A stretch of 64,000 bases of DNA from Burkholderiales bacterium (lineage in GTDB: Bacteria > Pseudomonadota > Gammaproteobacteria > Burkholderiales > SG8-39). Both the position numbers and the translations under genes were made by a program. The stretch spans positions 2,650,515 through 2,714,514 of the forward strand of contig JAOSJV010000001.1 in NCBI GenBank assembly GCA_027493935.1. The letters run 5' to 3'. The notes beneath the pieces are model-generated. The model saw only the letters and a list, made by a program, of their open reading frames with translations. It searched no databases and was not told the origin of the DNA. Shown piece after piece: positions 26,787-38,030 of the stretch. The first letter of the stretch is position 1. Each line of letters opens with the position of its first letter.

Positions 26787-28764
26787 TCACCCGAAAGCGC
26801 ATGCGCATTCGAACCCCGGCCACCGGGGCATGAAAAGCGCCTGGTTAGGGTGGATCGGCGCGCGCTGCACGGCGGGTCCACCCTTGCGGTAACCATCGAA
26901 GTGGTGGGACGGCAGCCAGTCGGCGCTGACCGGCAGCAGCGGCGGTGAGAGGTACGAGAACGGCCCGGCTGCGTAGACGATCTTGCCGCCAACTATCGTG
27001 AGCAGCGACTCGAGCGACTTCACGGCCTCGTCCGCAATGCTGAAATAGTCGGCCGTGAGGACGGCGAGATCCGCTAGGCGCCCCGGCTCGAGCGTCCCCT
27101 TGACGTTGTCCTCGTAGCTCATTCTGGCGCCTGCATGGGCGAACAGCCGCAGCGCCTCGGTGCGGTCGAGAAGGTTCGCGTCGCCGTTCAGCCTGAGGCC
27201 GCCAACCGTCTCGCCGGTGAGCATCCAGTGGATGGCGATCCACGGATTGTGGCTGGTGGCACGGTTGCCGTCCGTACCGCCGGCGAGCGGAATACCCATG
27301 CTGCGCATGCGCCCGATCGGCGGCGCATCAGCCGCCGCGGCTGCACCCTGGCGCGCGAGATACTGCTCGCCATCGAGCGAAAGCCGGTTCTGGATTCCGA
27401 TCGATCCGCCCATCGCGGCGACGCGCTCTAGGCTCTCCGCCGAAATGCCCTCGCAGTGCTCAAGGCTCCATCGCAGCCGGTCGATCGGCACCTCGCGGTG
27501 GACCCGCTCGAGCGCATCCAGGATGCGCCGGCACGAAAGAATCGTATGAGGCGTGCAGATGGAATGGCCATCCGAGCTCGGCGACGTACCGGACCACCTC
27601 GGCGAGCAGCTTCTCCATCCCCGTCGGCTGGCCGGCAAAATCCTTGGCGAAGTTCGTGACGTCGGTCGCCTGCCACACGAGATACTCGCCTGCGCCGATC
27701 ATCCGCAACCACTCATCGCCCTCGTTCAGGCGTACCGCTGCGGTCCAGCGACGATAATCCTCGATCTCGCTGCCGGGTGTCTGTGCGAAGAGCGTGTACG
27801 CAATACGCAGGGTGAGTTCGTTGCGGCGAGCGAGCTCGGCGACGCCTCGATAGTTGTCCGGATAGTTCTGCCCGCCGCCGCCGGCGTCGATCACGCTGGT
27901 GATACCCAGGCGATTGCACTCGCGCATGAAGTGCCGCGTCGAGAGGATCTGGTCCTCCTCGGAGAGCCGCGGCACCCGCAACCACACGCCCACCAGCGCG
28001 GCGAGGCTGGTCGTCGCCATCAGCAGCCCCGTCGGATTGCCGTGGCGGTCCCGCTCGATTCGGCCCGCGACCGGGTCCGGCGTGTCCTTGCCCCAACCCA
28101 GCACGCGCATCGCTGCGCGGTTGAGCCAGGCACGGTCGTACAGGTGCATGACCATCGCCGGCACCTCACCGGTGGCCGCGTTGATCTCCTCGAGCGTCGG
28201 CAGGCGCTTCTCGACGAACTGCGAGTAGCTCCAGCCGCCGATCACCTGCACCCAGTGGGGCGGCGGAGTGCGCCGCGCCTGCTCGCGCAGCATACGCAGC
28301 CCTTCCGTGAGCGAAGGCACGCCGTCCCAGCGTACTTCGTTGGAATAGGTGAGCCCGCCCCGGATGAAGTGCGAGTGCGCGTCGTTCAGGCCGGGCACCG
28401 CAGTGCGCCCGCCGAGGTCGATCACACGTGTACCCGCTCCCCGATATGCCTCGATCTCCGCGTCGTTGCCGCTCGCAACGACTCGCTCGCCCCTGATCGC
28501 CAGCGCGGTCACGAACGGCTGACGGGGGTTCAGCGTCGCAATGCGGCCGTTGACGAGCACGGTGTCGGCGGGCCCAGCCGCATCGGCCACCGGACGTTCG
28601 CTGCCGCTAGCTGCGACCGGCCTGGCAGATCCGGTGCTGGCGGCGAGCGCAGACCGGATGCGCTTACGCTCAGCCGCACCTAGGGTCTGCCCCGCGCCGG
28701 TCGCGGTGTCCTTATCACCCCGGCCGCAACCGCAGTTCATGTGCACGCAAGTCATGGGTTCCAT
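26787..28764 (-). CDS. YtcJ-like amidohydrolase (frameshifted)
   Basis: About 655 residues across two frames, amidohydrolase-3 type. Seen: VLVNGRIATLNPRQPF, the metal-site start GLNDAHSHFIRGG, SVIDAGGGGQNYPDNYRGV, WPFHLHASYD, then in the second frame DALERVHREVPIDRLRWSLE, GIPLAGGTDGNRATSHNPWI and VKGTLEPGRLADLAVL. The break is near 27545; it is not in a homopolymer and may be a short deletion between ACGA repeats. These enzymes hydrolyse amide or related C-N bonds using one or two metals. The N-terminus MEPMTCVHMNCGCG is unusual and the true start is uncertain. Its relation to the Liv transporter just downstream is unclear. Confidence 0.7.
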
Positions 28765-28842
28765 GGATTTCCCTCACTGGATTGCACGGGATCCGCATCC
28801 AATCGCGGTCGTGACCCGACCCCTCCGCGCGGCGGGCGCCGT

Positions 28843-29562
28843 TCAGGAGCTCCGCGCGTCCGCCCCCAGGTACGCTTCACGGATGTGCGGCTGCACCAGG
28901 AGCTCCTGGGGCGCACCTTCAGAGACGATCCGACCGCCTTCCATCACGTAAGCGCGCTCGGCGAGCGCGAGCGCCCTGGCGGCGTTCTGTTCGATCAGAA
29001 GAATGGACACGCCCTCGGCGTGAATGGCGCACAGCGCTTCGAAGACCTCCTCGACGATCTTCGGCGATAGACCGAGCGACGGCTCGTCAACCAGCAGCAG
29101 GCGCGGCCGGGCCATCAGTGCACGCCCGATCGCGACCATTTGTTGCTGCCCGCCCGAAAGGGTGCCCGCGGCCTGCAGGCGCCGCTCGCGCAGGATCGGG
29201 AAGAGTCCGTAGACCCGATCTAGCGACTCGACCCTGAAGCGACGTGCCGCGCGGCGATAGCAGCCCACCTCCAGGTTCTCCTCGACGCTCATGCCGGCAA
29301 AGAGCTTACGACCCTCCGGAATGATGGCCACCCCCCGCCCGCACATGTCCCTGGCCGAAGCATGAGTGACGTCGGCCCCGTCGAGCCGGAGGCCCCCGCC
29401 GCGATTCGGGATCAGACCCGCGATCGCGTTCACCAGCGTGGTCTTCCCTGCCCCGTTCGGCCCGACCACCGAAACGAGCTCGCCCTCCCGAACGACGAGG
29501 GTAACATCCCAGAGCGCAGTGGCATCTCCGTAGGCGACGTTCAAGCCGTGGGCCTCAAGCAT
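28843..29562 (-). CDS. livF: Branched-chain amino acid-type ABC transporter ATPase (LivF-like)
   Basis: 239 residues. Seen: Walker A VVGPNGAGKTTLVNAIAG, signature GTLSGGQQQMVAIGRALMA, Walker B RLLLVDEPSLGLSP, and the H-loop region changed to LLIEQNAARALALA as is normal for LivF (Gln/Asn instead of His). It powers uptake of amino acids, amides or aromatic and other carboxylates. It overlaps the upstream LivMG gene by eight bases. The last gene of a leftward liv operon. Confidence 0.92.
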   Translation of the reverse strand: MLEAHGLNVAYGDATALWDVTLVVREGELVSVVGPNGAGKTTLVNAIAGLIPNRGGGLRLDGADVTHASARDMCGRGVAIIPEGRKLFAGMSVEENLEVGCYRRAARRFRVESLDRVYGLFPILRERRLQAAGTLSGGQQQMVAIGRALMARPRLLLVDEPSLGLSPKIVEEVFEALCAIHAEGVSILLIEQNAARALALAERAYVMEGGRIVSEGAPQELLVQPHIREAYLGADARSS

Positions 29563-31293
29563 GTGCCGCCCCCAGGTACGCAGTCACCACGTCTCGCTGC
29601 TGGATCACCTCGCGCGGTTCTCCTTCGGCGATCACCTTACCGTAATTGAGCACGATCAGGCGATCCACGAGCTCCAGCACCGCGCGCATGTTGTGCTCGA
29701 TGAACACGATAGTCGCACCACGGGCGCGGATCTCGCGCACCAGTTCGACGGCGCTGGTGATCTCAGCCGGAGTAAGCCCCGACAGGACCTCGTCGAGGGA
29801 GCACCAAGCGCGGTTGCGAGGCGAGCGCGCGCGCGAGCTCGAGGAACTTACGCTGATGCAAGTTGAGTTCCGATGGAAGCATTGCGGCGCGCTCGACCAG
29901 CCCGACGAAACCCAGCCAGTGCGAAGCCTCCTGGTACGCCGCTGCGCGGTCGAGCGCCGCAGCGCCGAAGGTCGCAGCGAGCGCGACGTTCTCGAGTATC
30001 GACAAACTCCCGAAGGGCCGCGGTATCTGATACGTGCGCGCGACCCCAGCCGCGCGATGCGGTGCGCATCGCGCTCGACGAGGTTCTCGCTTGCGAAGAG
30101 TATGCGCCCGGAGTCCGGTCGGTAGTATCCGCTGATGACGTTCACCAGCGTGGACTTACCCGATCCATTCGGCCCGACAAGCCCCAGGATCTCTCCTTGC
30201 CGCACCTCGACGCTCACACCATCGAGCGCCTGCACGCCCTTGAAACCGAGCCGCACGTTGTCGCAGCTCAGGAGCACCTCACCGGCGGCGGACCGCGGGC
30301 GGTGTGGACTCCGGCTGCGTTCACCCTCACCGCCCGGCTCGCCCGGCTTCGACGTCGGCCGGCGCCAGCGGGCCGCGGCGAATCCCATCACTCCACGTGG
30401 GAGAAACAAGATCACCAGGATCATGATCAGCCCGACGATGGCGCGGCTGGCGACCGCGGACTCGCCGCTTACGAACGCGTACGAAAGCGCGGTGACGAAG
30501 ATCGCGCCGATCGCTGGTCCCAGCCAGTGGCGCGCTCCCCCAATACGCTCATCAGGATCACGAACAGCGGTACGTTGATCGAAAAAGTCTCGGCGACCGT
30601 GACGTAGGTGACGAACACGGCGTGGATCCCGCCCGCCATTCCGGCGAGGAAGCACGAGGCGGCAAGGGCCGCAAGCTTGAACCGGAACGTTGGCACGCCC
30701 ATGACCTCGGCGACGTCCTCGTCGTCGTGGATGGCGAACAGGCCCCGTCCAAGGCTCGAGTACTGGACCGCCCAGGCAGTGAACAGCGAAACGAAGGCGA
30801 TGCCGACGCCGAAGACGTAGATCGACGCGCCTGCGCTCGGGTAGAAGCCCGGCACCTTGACCCCGCTCAGGAACACGCCCGGCCCACCGTCGATCGGCGT
30901 GTTGAGCACGATGCTGGCGACGACGAAGGTGACCGCGAGCGTGAGCAACGCGAAGAGTTCCCCGCGCAGACGGCGCAGTCGAAAGACGACCGCACCGATC
31001 CCTGCGCCGAGCAGCGCTGCGAGCAATCCAGCGGCGGCGAGCGTCCACACGAATGGAACGTCGTAGCGCGCTGTGAGCACCGCCGTCGTGTACATCCCGC
31101 TGCCGTAGAACGCGCCGTGTCCGAACGAGAAGTAGCCAGAGAAGCCGCTCAGCAGGTTCCACGAGGTCGCAAGAGCGATCCAGAAGAAGACGAGATAGAG
31201 GAAGGACTCCACGTAGGGCGGCACCCCGAGCGCGGGAAGCGCGGCAAAGGCCGCAGCCACGGCAAGGAAGGCCATTGGACCGCGCCGGATCAT
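29555..31293 (-). CDS. Fused ABC permease-ATPase (LivM-LivG; three apparent indels)
   Basis: 1,739 bases; with three corrected indels the length becomes 1,740, i.e. 579 residues. The N-terminal half is a LivM-type permease (VFFWIALATSWNLLSGFSGY, SFGHGAFYGSGMYTTAVL, FVILMSVLGGARHWLGP). A charged linker SKPGEPGGEGERSRSPHRPR leads into a LivG ATPase with Walker A GLVGPNGSGKSTLVNVISGY, an atypical or missing LSGGQ (LHQRKFLELARALASQPR) and the Walker B region LVLLDEVLSGLTP. Indels: one G lost at 30538-30542, one lost at 30044-30047, one gained at 29797-29799. No stop separates the halves. ATGA overlap with livH. Confidence 0.8.
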
Positions 31294-32156
31294 CCGATGC
31301 GATCCGGCCTGAGCACCAGCACCGCGATCAGCAGCGTGAAAGACACCAGCGGCGCCCAGGTTGGCGCCGTCAACGCCATGGTGAGGGATTCGCTAACGCC
31401 AATTACCAAGCCCGCGGCCAGCACGCCGAGCGGATTTCCTAACCCCCCGAGGATGACCACGGCAAATACCACCCCCATCCAGGAGAACATCTGCGCCGGC
31501 GACAGCGTGTAGGCCATCGCGATGAAAGCCCCGGCCACCGCGGCGAGCGCCGTCGCGAACCCCGAGAGCATCAGCGCCAGCCGCCGGTGATCCACTCCGA
31601 ATGCCGCAGCGATGTCCGGGTTCTCGGCGCTCGCGCGTAACGCCTTGCCAACCAGCGTGAAGCGGAGAAAGACCCACGTGCCGACCGACAGCGCCGCGGC
31701 GACCAGGAACATGATCGCCTCTACCACAGGAACGAACAGCGACCCCACTTGAATCGAAACAGTGCCGAACTCGAACTGGAACTTGCGCAGATCCGCGGTC
31801 CAGAACCACTGGATCGCGCTCTCGACGATGATCGCGATCCCGAACGTCACTAGCAGGGAAGCGAACTCCGCGACTTCGAAGCGGGCGAACATGACCTGCA
31901 TCGCCACGCCAAGGACGAAGAACGCCGGTACGACGACCAGTACCGCGGCGACGACCGTGAATCCGGCGACACCTGCGAGCTGGAAGACGAGGTAGGCGCC
32001 AAGAAACGCCAGCGCAAAGTGCGCCAGGTTGATCAGCCTAAGGTAGCCCCACGAGAGACTCAAGCCGAGCCCAAGCAGCGCGTACAGCCCGCCGATGAAA
32101 ATACCGGACAGCAGCGACTGTCCGAGCAGCGTTGCGCTCGGCATGGCGAGGCTCAC
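31290..32156 (-). CDS. livH: Branched-chain amino acid-type ABC permease (LivH-like)
   Basis: 288 residues, about eight membrane helices. Seen: GIFIGGLYALLGLGLSLSWG, INLAHFALAFLGAYLVFQLA, and ALRASAENPDIAAAFGVDHR, the cytoplasmic loop that contacts the ATPases, then VIGVSESLTMALTAPTWAPL. Inner-membrane channel subunit. It follows the binding-protein gene by one base and overlaps the LivMG gene by four bases. Confidence 0.92.
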   Translation of the reverse strand: MSLAMPSATLLGQSLLSGIFIGGLYALLGLGLSLSWGYLRLINLAHFALAFLGAYLVFQLAGVAGFTVVAAVLVVVPAFFVLGVAMQVMFARFEVAEFASLLVTFGIAIIVESAIQWFWTADLRKFQFEFGTVSIQVGSLFVPVVEAIMFLVAAALSVGTWVFLRFTLVGKALRASAENPDIAAAFGVDHRRLALMLSGFATALAAVAGAFIAMAYTLSPAQMFSWMGVVFAVVILGGLGNPLGVLAAGLVIGVSESLTMALTAPTWAPLVSFTLLIAVLVLRPDRIG

Positions 32157-32157
32157 A

Positions 32158-33399
32158 TCACTGCACCAGGAACTTGATGTCCGGAGCCGCGGATTCCTTC
32201 GGCCACACCGTAAACCATTTACCGCGCTGGATCTGCTTCACCTTGGACAGGTCGTCGCCGTAGTTGTGCGTGCCGTTGAAGCGCATCCTTCCGAGCAGCG
32301 TATCTACCGTGTGCGCGCGCAGCCAGTCCGCGAGCACCTTGTCGTCCAGGCTCTTGGTGGCCTTGACGGCCGCGGTCAGGACCTGCCACTGCGCGTATCC
32401 CAGCGCGGCCTGCATGTCCGCCTCGGGGTAAGGCAGCTTCGCCTTCTCGGCGCGCTCGCGGTAGACCTTGACGAACTCCGCGGCATTGGGATTATTGGTG
32501 AAGGGCGGATGCGGCTCGAAGAGCGTCATGGCGAGCGCGCGCTCACCCTCCGGCGCGACCGCGAGCGGGGCCGGCGCGGGATAGAGGTGGAAGTGGTTCT
32601 TCGGCGTGTAGTTCAGCTTCTTGAGCGCCTCGAGCAGCATGTTGCTCTCCAGGCCGATGCTGCCCATCCACAGCAGATCTGGATTTGCATCGCGCACACG
32701 CGCGGCGATCGCGCCGAAATCACGATTACCGAACTCGAACTCGAGATACATGACTTCGGTCAGACCGCGCTTCTTTGCGACCTCACGCGCGCCAAGCGAT
32801 AGAAAGTGCACTGATGGAAACTTGCTGGTGACAATAGCGATCGTCTTGATCGAGGCACCGCTTGCAGTCAATCCGTCATACAGCTTCGGCGGAAAGGTCT
32901 CCTCCGGCGTGTAGCCGAGCTGATAGACGGGGAACTGCATACCGTACTTTGCCAGCTTCGGGATGCCGAAGGTGTTGTGAATGAGCATCTTGCCGTGGCG
33001 CTCGGCAACGGCCATCGCCGAAAGGATCGATCCGGTCGCGTACGGTCCGATCAGCAAATCGACCTTGTCTGCGGTGACCAGCCTGTCGTACAGTGTGCGG
33101 GTGAGGTCCGGCTTCGACTGGTCGTCGAGCAGCACCCACTCGACCGGGCGGCCCAGCAGGCCATCCGCCTTGTTGATCTGCTCGACGAATATCTCCCCAG
33201 CGAGTTTGTGCACCATGCCGGTCGACGCGAGCGGGCCGGTGAGCGCGAGCGATCCGCCGACCCGGATCGGTGGGCCGGACGGGGCGGCGCCGCCGGGTGC
33301 GGCCAGGCCGAGGGCGAGCGCACCGAGAGCGAGTGCCGCCACGATGCGGCGGGTTTGAGCGAGAAAATCAACTGGCAAGCAGCGCTTGGTTGGTCTCAT
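32158..33399 (-). CDS. ABC transporter substrate-binding protein (LivK-like)
   Basis: 413 residues with a signal peptide: charged MRPTKR start, hydrophobic RIVAALALGALALGLAA and a GGAAPSG cleavage region. The mature protein is a Peripla_BP_6-type two-lobe receptor: IRVGGSLALTGPLASTGMVH, WVLLDDQSKPDLTRTLYDRL, LIGPYATGSILSAMAVAERH and LRAHTVDTLLGRMRFNGTHN. Start ATG 33399 is preferred because GGAGGAAGAGG lies just upstream and includes the alternative ATG 33414. It delivers the substrate to the LivH/LivMG/LivF transporter. Confidence 0.9.
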   Translation of the reverse strand: MRPTKRCLPVDFLAQTRRIVAALALGALALGLAAPGGAAPSGPPIRVGGSLALTGPLASTGMVHKLAGEIFVEQINKADGLLGRPVEWVLLDDQSKPDLTRTLYDRLVTADKVDLLIGPYATGSILSAMAVAERHGKMLIHNTFGIPKLAKYGMQFPVYQLGYTPEETFPPKLYDGLTASGASIKTIAIVTSKFPSVHFLSLGAREVAKKRGLTEVMYLEFEFGNRDFGAIAARVRDANPDLLWMGSIGLESNMLLEALKKLNYTPKNHFHLYPAPAPLAVAPEGERALAMTLFEPHPPFTNNPNAAEFVKVYRERAEKAKLPYPEADMQAALGYAQWQVLTAAVKATKSLDDKVLADWLRAHTVDTLLGRMRFNGTHNYGDDLSKVKQIQRGKWFTVWPKESAAPDIKFLVQ

Positions 33400-33549
33400 T
33401 GCCTCTTCCTCCATTTGTGGATGCTACTCCGGCCGCCAACCGAATCGGCGCGGCCGCGGGCCTATCGATTGCCGCGCGCCCATCGGCAGGCGGCACGTAC
33501 ATGCAGCGAATCACGGAAACCCTTGCTGCTCGGAGCGTCCGCACTCATC

Positions 33550-34739
33550 TCAGCGCACCGCGCCGTCTCGTTTGAGGTCGGACACCTGCGCCGCGCTGTA
33601 TCCGAGGTCGGCGAGCAGCGCGTCGGTGTCGGCACCGAGGGCAGGCGCGGCGCGCCGCGGCGGAGCCGCGCCGGGGACGCGGACCGGACCGGCAAGCATC
33701 CGCGCCTCTGTGCCGTCGGGATAGCGGTAACGGAGCACACCACACCGCTCGGCGACGAATGGGTCGCGCAGCGCCTGCCCGATGTCGTGCACCGGCGCGA
33801 CCGGTACCTTGCCCGACAGGCGCTCCAGCCACTCGTTCGTGGTGCGCGTCATCAGCACCTCGTCGAGCAAGCGCGTCAACCGGTCGCGATTGCGGAGCCG
33901 CGCGGCGTAGGAGGCGAACTGCGGGTCATCGGCCCACTCGGGTCGCTCGAGCAGCACGGTCAGCACCGGCCAGAACTTGTCCTTGTTGCACATAACGAAG
34001 ATCCAGCCGTCCCGCGTGCGATAGAGCTGACTCGGCGTGAGCGAAGGATGGCTGCTGCGCGGTTCGCGCGTGGTCACCACGCCCGCGTTGAGGTACCACG
34101 TGCCGACGTAGTTGAGGTTGTGCAGCGCGGTATCGAATAGACTGACGTCAAGATCCCCGCCCTCCCGCTCGCGCGCGCCCGCAGGATCCCTGAGAGCAGC
34201 GCGAATGCCGCAGTCAAGCCGGTGACGAGATCAACCATCGACAGCCCGAAGCGCGCCGGTGGCCCGTCCGGCTCGCCGGTGACGGAAAGGAAGCCCGCCT
34301 CAGCCTGCATCAGATAGTCGTATCCGGGCCAACTCGCCCGCGAACCCTCGCGTCCGTAGGCCGAGAGGTGCGCACATACGATCCGCGGATTCGATTCCCT
34401 GAGCGCCGCGTAGTCGATCCCGAGCTTCGCGGGCAGGTCTCCGCGCAGGTTGTCGAGCATTCCCTCGGCGGTCCGCACGAGGTCAAGAAAAACGCGCCTG
34501 CCCTTCGGGTTCTTCAGATCGAGCGCGATCGAGCGCTTGTTGCGGTTGAAGGTCTGGAAGAACTGGCTGTCGCCGGGACCGAAGAAATGCGGCCCCACCG
34601 CGCGACCGAAGTCGCCACCTTCGGCCAAGTTCTCGATCTTGATAACCTCGGCACCGAGATCTGCAAGGTAGAGCGTGCCCCACGGCCCGGCGCCGTATTG
34701 CTCCACTCCGAGGACCCGAACGCCGGCTAGAGGCAGCAC
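33550..34739 (-). CDS. Class III CoA-transferase (CaiB/formyl-CoA transferase-like; frameshifted)
   Basis: About 396 residues after correction. Seen: LAGVRVLGVEQYGAGPWGTL, LADLGAEVIKIENLAEGGD, NRNKRSIALDLKNPKGRRVF, CAHLSAYGREGSRASWPGYD with the catalytic aspartate, then LDVSLFDTALHNLNYVGTWY and PSQLYRTRDGWIFVMCNKDK. The frame changes at about 34170-34180, best explained by two extra bases in a CG repeat. It transfers CoA from one acyl-CoA to a free acid. A GTG at 34739 after GAGG is the likely start, nine bases after the upstream dehydrogenase stop. Confidence 0.82.
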
Positions 34740-34747
34740 CGCGCGCC

Positions 34748-35918
34748 TCAGACCGGATTGCGCGCCACCAGCTGGCGCGAAATGATGATGCGCTGCAATT
34801 CGTTGGTTCCTTCGCCGATGCACAGCAGCGGCGCATCCCGGTAGTAGCGCTCGATGTTGAACTCCTTCGAGTATCCATACGCGCCGTGGATTCGCATCGC
34901 CTCGAGCGAGTTCTCCGCGGCTGCCTCGGTGGCGAAGAGCTTTGCCATCCCGGCCTCCATGTCACAGCGCTGCCCCTGGTCGTATGCGCGCGCGGCAGCC
35001 TCGGTCAGGTGACGCGCGGCCTCCAAGCGCGTCGCCATGTCCGCCAGCTTGATCTGTATCGCTTGGTGCTCGCAAATCGGCCTGCCGAATGTCTTGCGCG
35101 TCTGCGCATAAGCGACCGACTCCTCCCAGGCAGGCGCGGGCAATGCCGACTCCGCGCGCCGCGACGTTGATGCGCCCGATCTCCAGCCCGCTCATGACGT
35201 GCTTGAATCCTTGTCCCTCCACGCCACCCACCAAGTTGGCGGACGGAACGCGATACCCGTCGAACACGAGCTCGGCGCTGTCGATGCCCTTGTAGCCGAG
35301 CTTCTCCAGCTTGCGCGAATGCGCGAAACCCGGGCCTTTCTCGCAGATGAAGAGGCTCATGCCGCGGTGACGCGGTTCGGCTCTCGGATCGGTCTTCACC
35401 AGCACGGCGAACGCCGCCCCATGAATGCCGTTCGAAATCCACGTCTTGGTCCCGTTCACGACGTAGTGCTCCCCGTCACGTCGCGCGACGGTGCGAATCG
35501 CCTGCAGGTCGGTGCCGCAGTCGGGTTCGGTCAGTGCGAGTCCACCCCGCAGTTCGCCGCACGCGAAGCGCGGCAGGTAGCGTGACCGCTGCTCCGCGGT
35601 GCCGTTGCGCTGCACGCAGGCCGCCATGATCAGGTGCGAGTTGATGATGCCCGCCACCGACATCCAGACGCGCGAGATGCGCTCGATGATCTTGGCGTAG
35701 GTGCTTGCGGAAAGACCCAACCCACCGTACTCCTCGCCGATGATGCAGCCAAAAAGTCCCATTTCCTGCATCTTGGCGACGATCTCGGCGGGCCACACGT
35801 CCTCGTGCTCAAGCCCGCGAGCGACCGGTCGCACTTCGCGCGCGAGAAAGCGCTCGACCGCCTCGAGCATCATCCGCTCGCGCTCCGGGTCGAAGTGGGT
35901 GGCACCCGCGTGGCTCAT
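34748..35918 (-). CDS. Acyl-CoA dehydrogenase 2 (frameshifted)
   Basis: About 389 residues after correction. Seen: GLFGCIIGEEYGGLGLSAST, ALTEPDCGTDLQAIRT, VNGTKTWISNGIHGAAFAVL, KTFGRPICEHQAIQIKLADM, and the catalytic-site motif CIGEGTNELQR with the normal glutamate position, unlike the enzyme at 17928. One extra G at 35125-35127 breaks the frame; removal gives RACLEESVAYAQTR. FAD-dependent alpha,beta-oxidation of an acyl-CoA. Forms a leftward operon with the CoA-transferase and probably the MmgE/PrpD and MaoC genes. Confidence 0.85.
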
Positions 35919-35948
35919 CGAAAGGCTCCCCCTATTCCAGCGGTCATC

Positions 35949-37370
35949 TCAGGCCCCGAGCACCGCGGCGAGCCCGCGTGCGCTCGCGGCGGCGTCCAGC
36001 GACAGGATCGCGTCGCGCATCTCTGCCGCACGGGGACGCCGAGACCGCGAGCTCGGCGTTTTCCAGGAATTTTGCGACGATCTCCCCGTTCGAGAGCGGG
36101 CGGTCGGCGGCGCCGCGGTTCACCTGCTCGCGATGGCGCAGCTCGCGCCCGTCCTTCAACCGCACGATGACTTCACCCGAGTAGGTGCGCGGGAATCCCG
36201 AATCCGGGTCGGCCTCGTAGTCGACCCGATCGGCCAGGGCGAGGACTTCCGGGTCCCGCAGCGCGGGCTCCTCCAGCTCGGCAAGCCCGAATCTGCCACG
36301 TACGAAACCGGTTGCGACCGCGTACGGGATGCTGAACTTCGCGTCGTAGCCGTTCTGCGGACGCCGCTTGTTCGCGACCGGCTCGCAGACCGTCTTGACC
36401 ACCTCCTGCGGCACGAGCGCCCGGATACGGACGATGTCCTCCGTGCGGACGCCTCGGGCGCGAAGCGCGAGCGCGGCGTCGGTGCAGCCGTGCACGAAAT
36501 GGCATGCCGGATAGGGCTTGACGGCCACTTCGCACAGCTCCCAGACCTCCCCAGCCCCCGGGTGGCGAGCGAGTAATCGCAGCGCTTTGCCTCGACGCCG
36601 AGATGGCTCGGAAACAGCCCGAACCGGCCCTCGTAGGCTGCGCCTGGCCCGACGAAGCCGCGCCTCGCGAGCGATGCCGCGGTGATGCCCGCTACCCCTG
36701 CCCACCCCGGATGCAGGCGCTTGGTCCAGGCGCCGTCCTCCAGGAACTCCAAGCTTCCGGCCGCCAGCGACAGCACGATACCCTGTGCCATTTGGAGTTG
36801 TGCGGCGTTCATGCCGAACAGAAAGCCGGCCGCGAGCGTGCAGCCGAACGCACCGATCAGGCCGGTGGGGTGGAATCCCGTCTGATGGAACCCACCCTTT
36901 GCCACCGCCCCGAGCCGCGCGGACAGCTCGACGGCCAGCACGTACGCGGCCAGCACATCACGACCCGAGCGATCGAGGTGCGCAGCGAGCCCGAGCGCCA
37001 GCGGCACGGCACTCGCGGAGACGTGAACGATCCCGGGGACGTGCGTGTCGTCGTAATCGAGCCCATGTATCAGGATGCCGTTTGCCAGCACCGCATCGCG
37101 CAGCGGCAGCCGGCTCGCGAAACCCAGCACCACGCCGTCGCCGCGGCCGCCAAGATCCGCGAGCCCGGAAAAGGTGCGGTGCGCGAAATCGAACTGAGTC
37201 GAGGCGAGTGCAATGCCGACAGCGTCGAGTACGAGGTGCCTCGCCCTTTGCCGCACATGCTCCGGGACCGCGCCGTAATCGAAGCGCGCGGCGAACTCCG
37301 CGAGCGTCTGCGATATCGGCTTCGTCGTCGGCGCGGCGTCTGACTGCGATGGTGAAGGTACGGCGGCCAT
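35949..37370 (-). CDS. MmgE/PrpD family protein (two apparent indels)
   Basis: About 473 residues after correction. Seen: DAVGIALASTQFDFAHRTFS, NGILIHGLDYDDTHVPGIVH, GGFHQTGFHPTGLIGAFGCT, KRLHPGWAGVAGITAASLAR and VAVKPYPACHFVHGCTDAAL. The family includes 2-methylcitrate dehydratase and cis-aconitate decarboxylase relatives, but many members act on other substrates. One G is missing at 36549-36552 and one G is extra at 36032-36035; with both fixed the protein ends near 35949 in SARGLAAVLGA. Start ATG 37370 follows GGGGAGA. No prpB or prpC is adjacent, so a methylcitrate role is unlikely. Confidence 0.8.
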
Positions 37371-37442
37371 GTATTGTCTCCCCGAAGCGGTGTCGCGCTT
37401 CGACTCGTAATCGCGCACGCTGGCCTCCCCGGCCGGCGCGCG

Positions 37443-37961
37443 CTAGTAGTCCGCGGCCTCCTCGATCCCGTGCCCGCGTCTCGGGACCAGGACGCTGCGG
37501 ACGAAGCTCATGAAGACTGTCCCGTCGGCTTTCCGGCCGGTGGTCCGGACGGTAACGATGCCCTGGCCCGGGCGTGTCCTGGACGGTCGCGTCTCGAGTA
37601 CTTCGGACTCGGCGTAGACAGTATCTCCGGGGAAGACCGGCGCGAGAAGCCTGATCTCCTTCCATCCTAGGTTGGCGATGGCCTTCTGGCTGACGTCGGC
37701 GACGCTCATTCCCAGCACGATCGCCAGCGTGAGGCCGCTGTTCACCAACGGGCGGCCGAATTCACTCTTCGCCGCGAACGCGGCGTCGCAATGCAACGGA
37801 TGGTGGTTCATGGTGAGGAGCGAGAACTGGATGTTGTCGCTTTCGGTGATCGTGCGCCCTGGTCGATGCTCGTAGACGGCACCCACCTCGAAGTCCTCGA
37901 GATAGCGACCGTATGACTCGCGGTAGCGCTGCTCGGCGACCTGCCTCGCGATTGCAACCAT
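37443..37961 (-). CDS. MaoC-family acyl-CoA hydratase
   Basis: 172 residues, hot-dog fold. Seen: YLEDFEVGAVYEHRPGRTIT, the hydratase motif ESDNIQFSLLTMNHHPLHCD with the active-site Asn/Asp-His pair, then FGRPLVNSGLTLAIVLGMSV and LLAPVFPGDTVYAESEVLET. It adds water to a 2-enoyl-CoA, like mesaconyl-CoA or R-specific enoyl-CoA hydratases. It is encoded 72 bases upstream of the MmgE/PrpD gene on the same strand, so it likely works with acyl-CoA dehydrogenase 2 and the CoA-transferase. Confidence 0.9.
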   Translation of the reverse strand: MVAIARQVAEQRYRESYGRYLEDFEVGAVYEHRPGRTITESDNIQFSLLTMNHHPLHCDAAFAAKSEFGRPLVNSGLTLAIVLGMSVADVSQKAIANLGWKEIRLLAPVFPGDTVYAESEVLETRPSRTRPGQGIVTVRTTGRKADGTVFMSFVRSVLVPRRGHGIEEAADY

Positions 37962-38030
37962 CCGTCGCCCCCGTTCCTACCTTGCACTCACCCGTCCGAT
38001 TCCGGCGCGTGGCGCCCCGTTCCGGTGCTC

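Noticed and set aside
35949..37370. 2-methylcitrate dehydratase (prpD) of propionate metabolism
   Set aside because: Family match only; no prpB, prpC or acnM neighbours, and the surrounding genes point to another acyl-CoA route.
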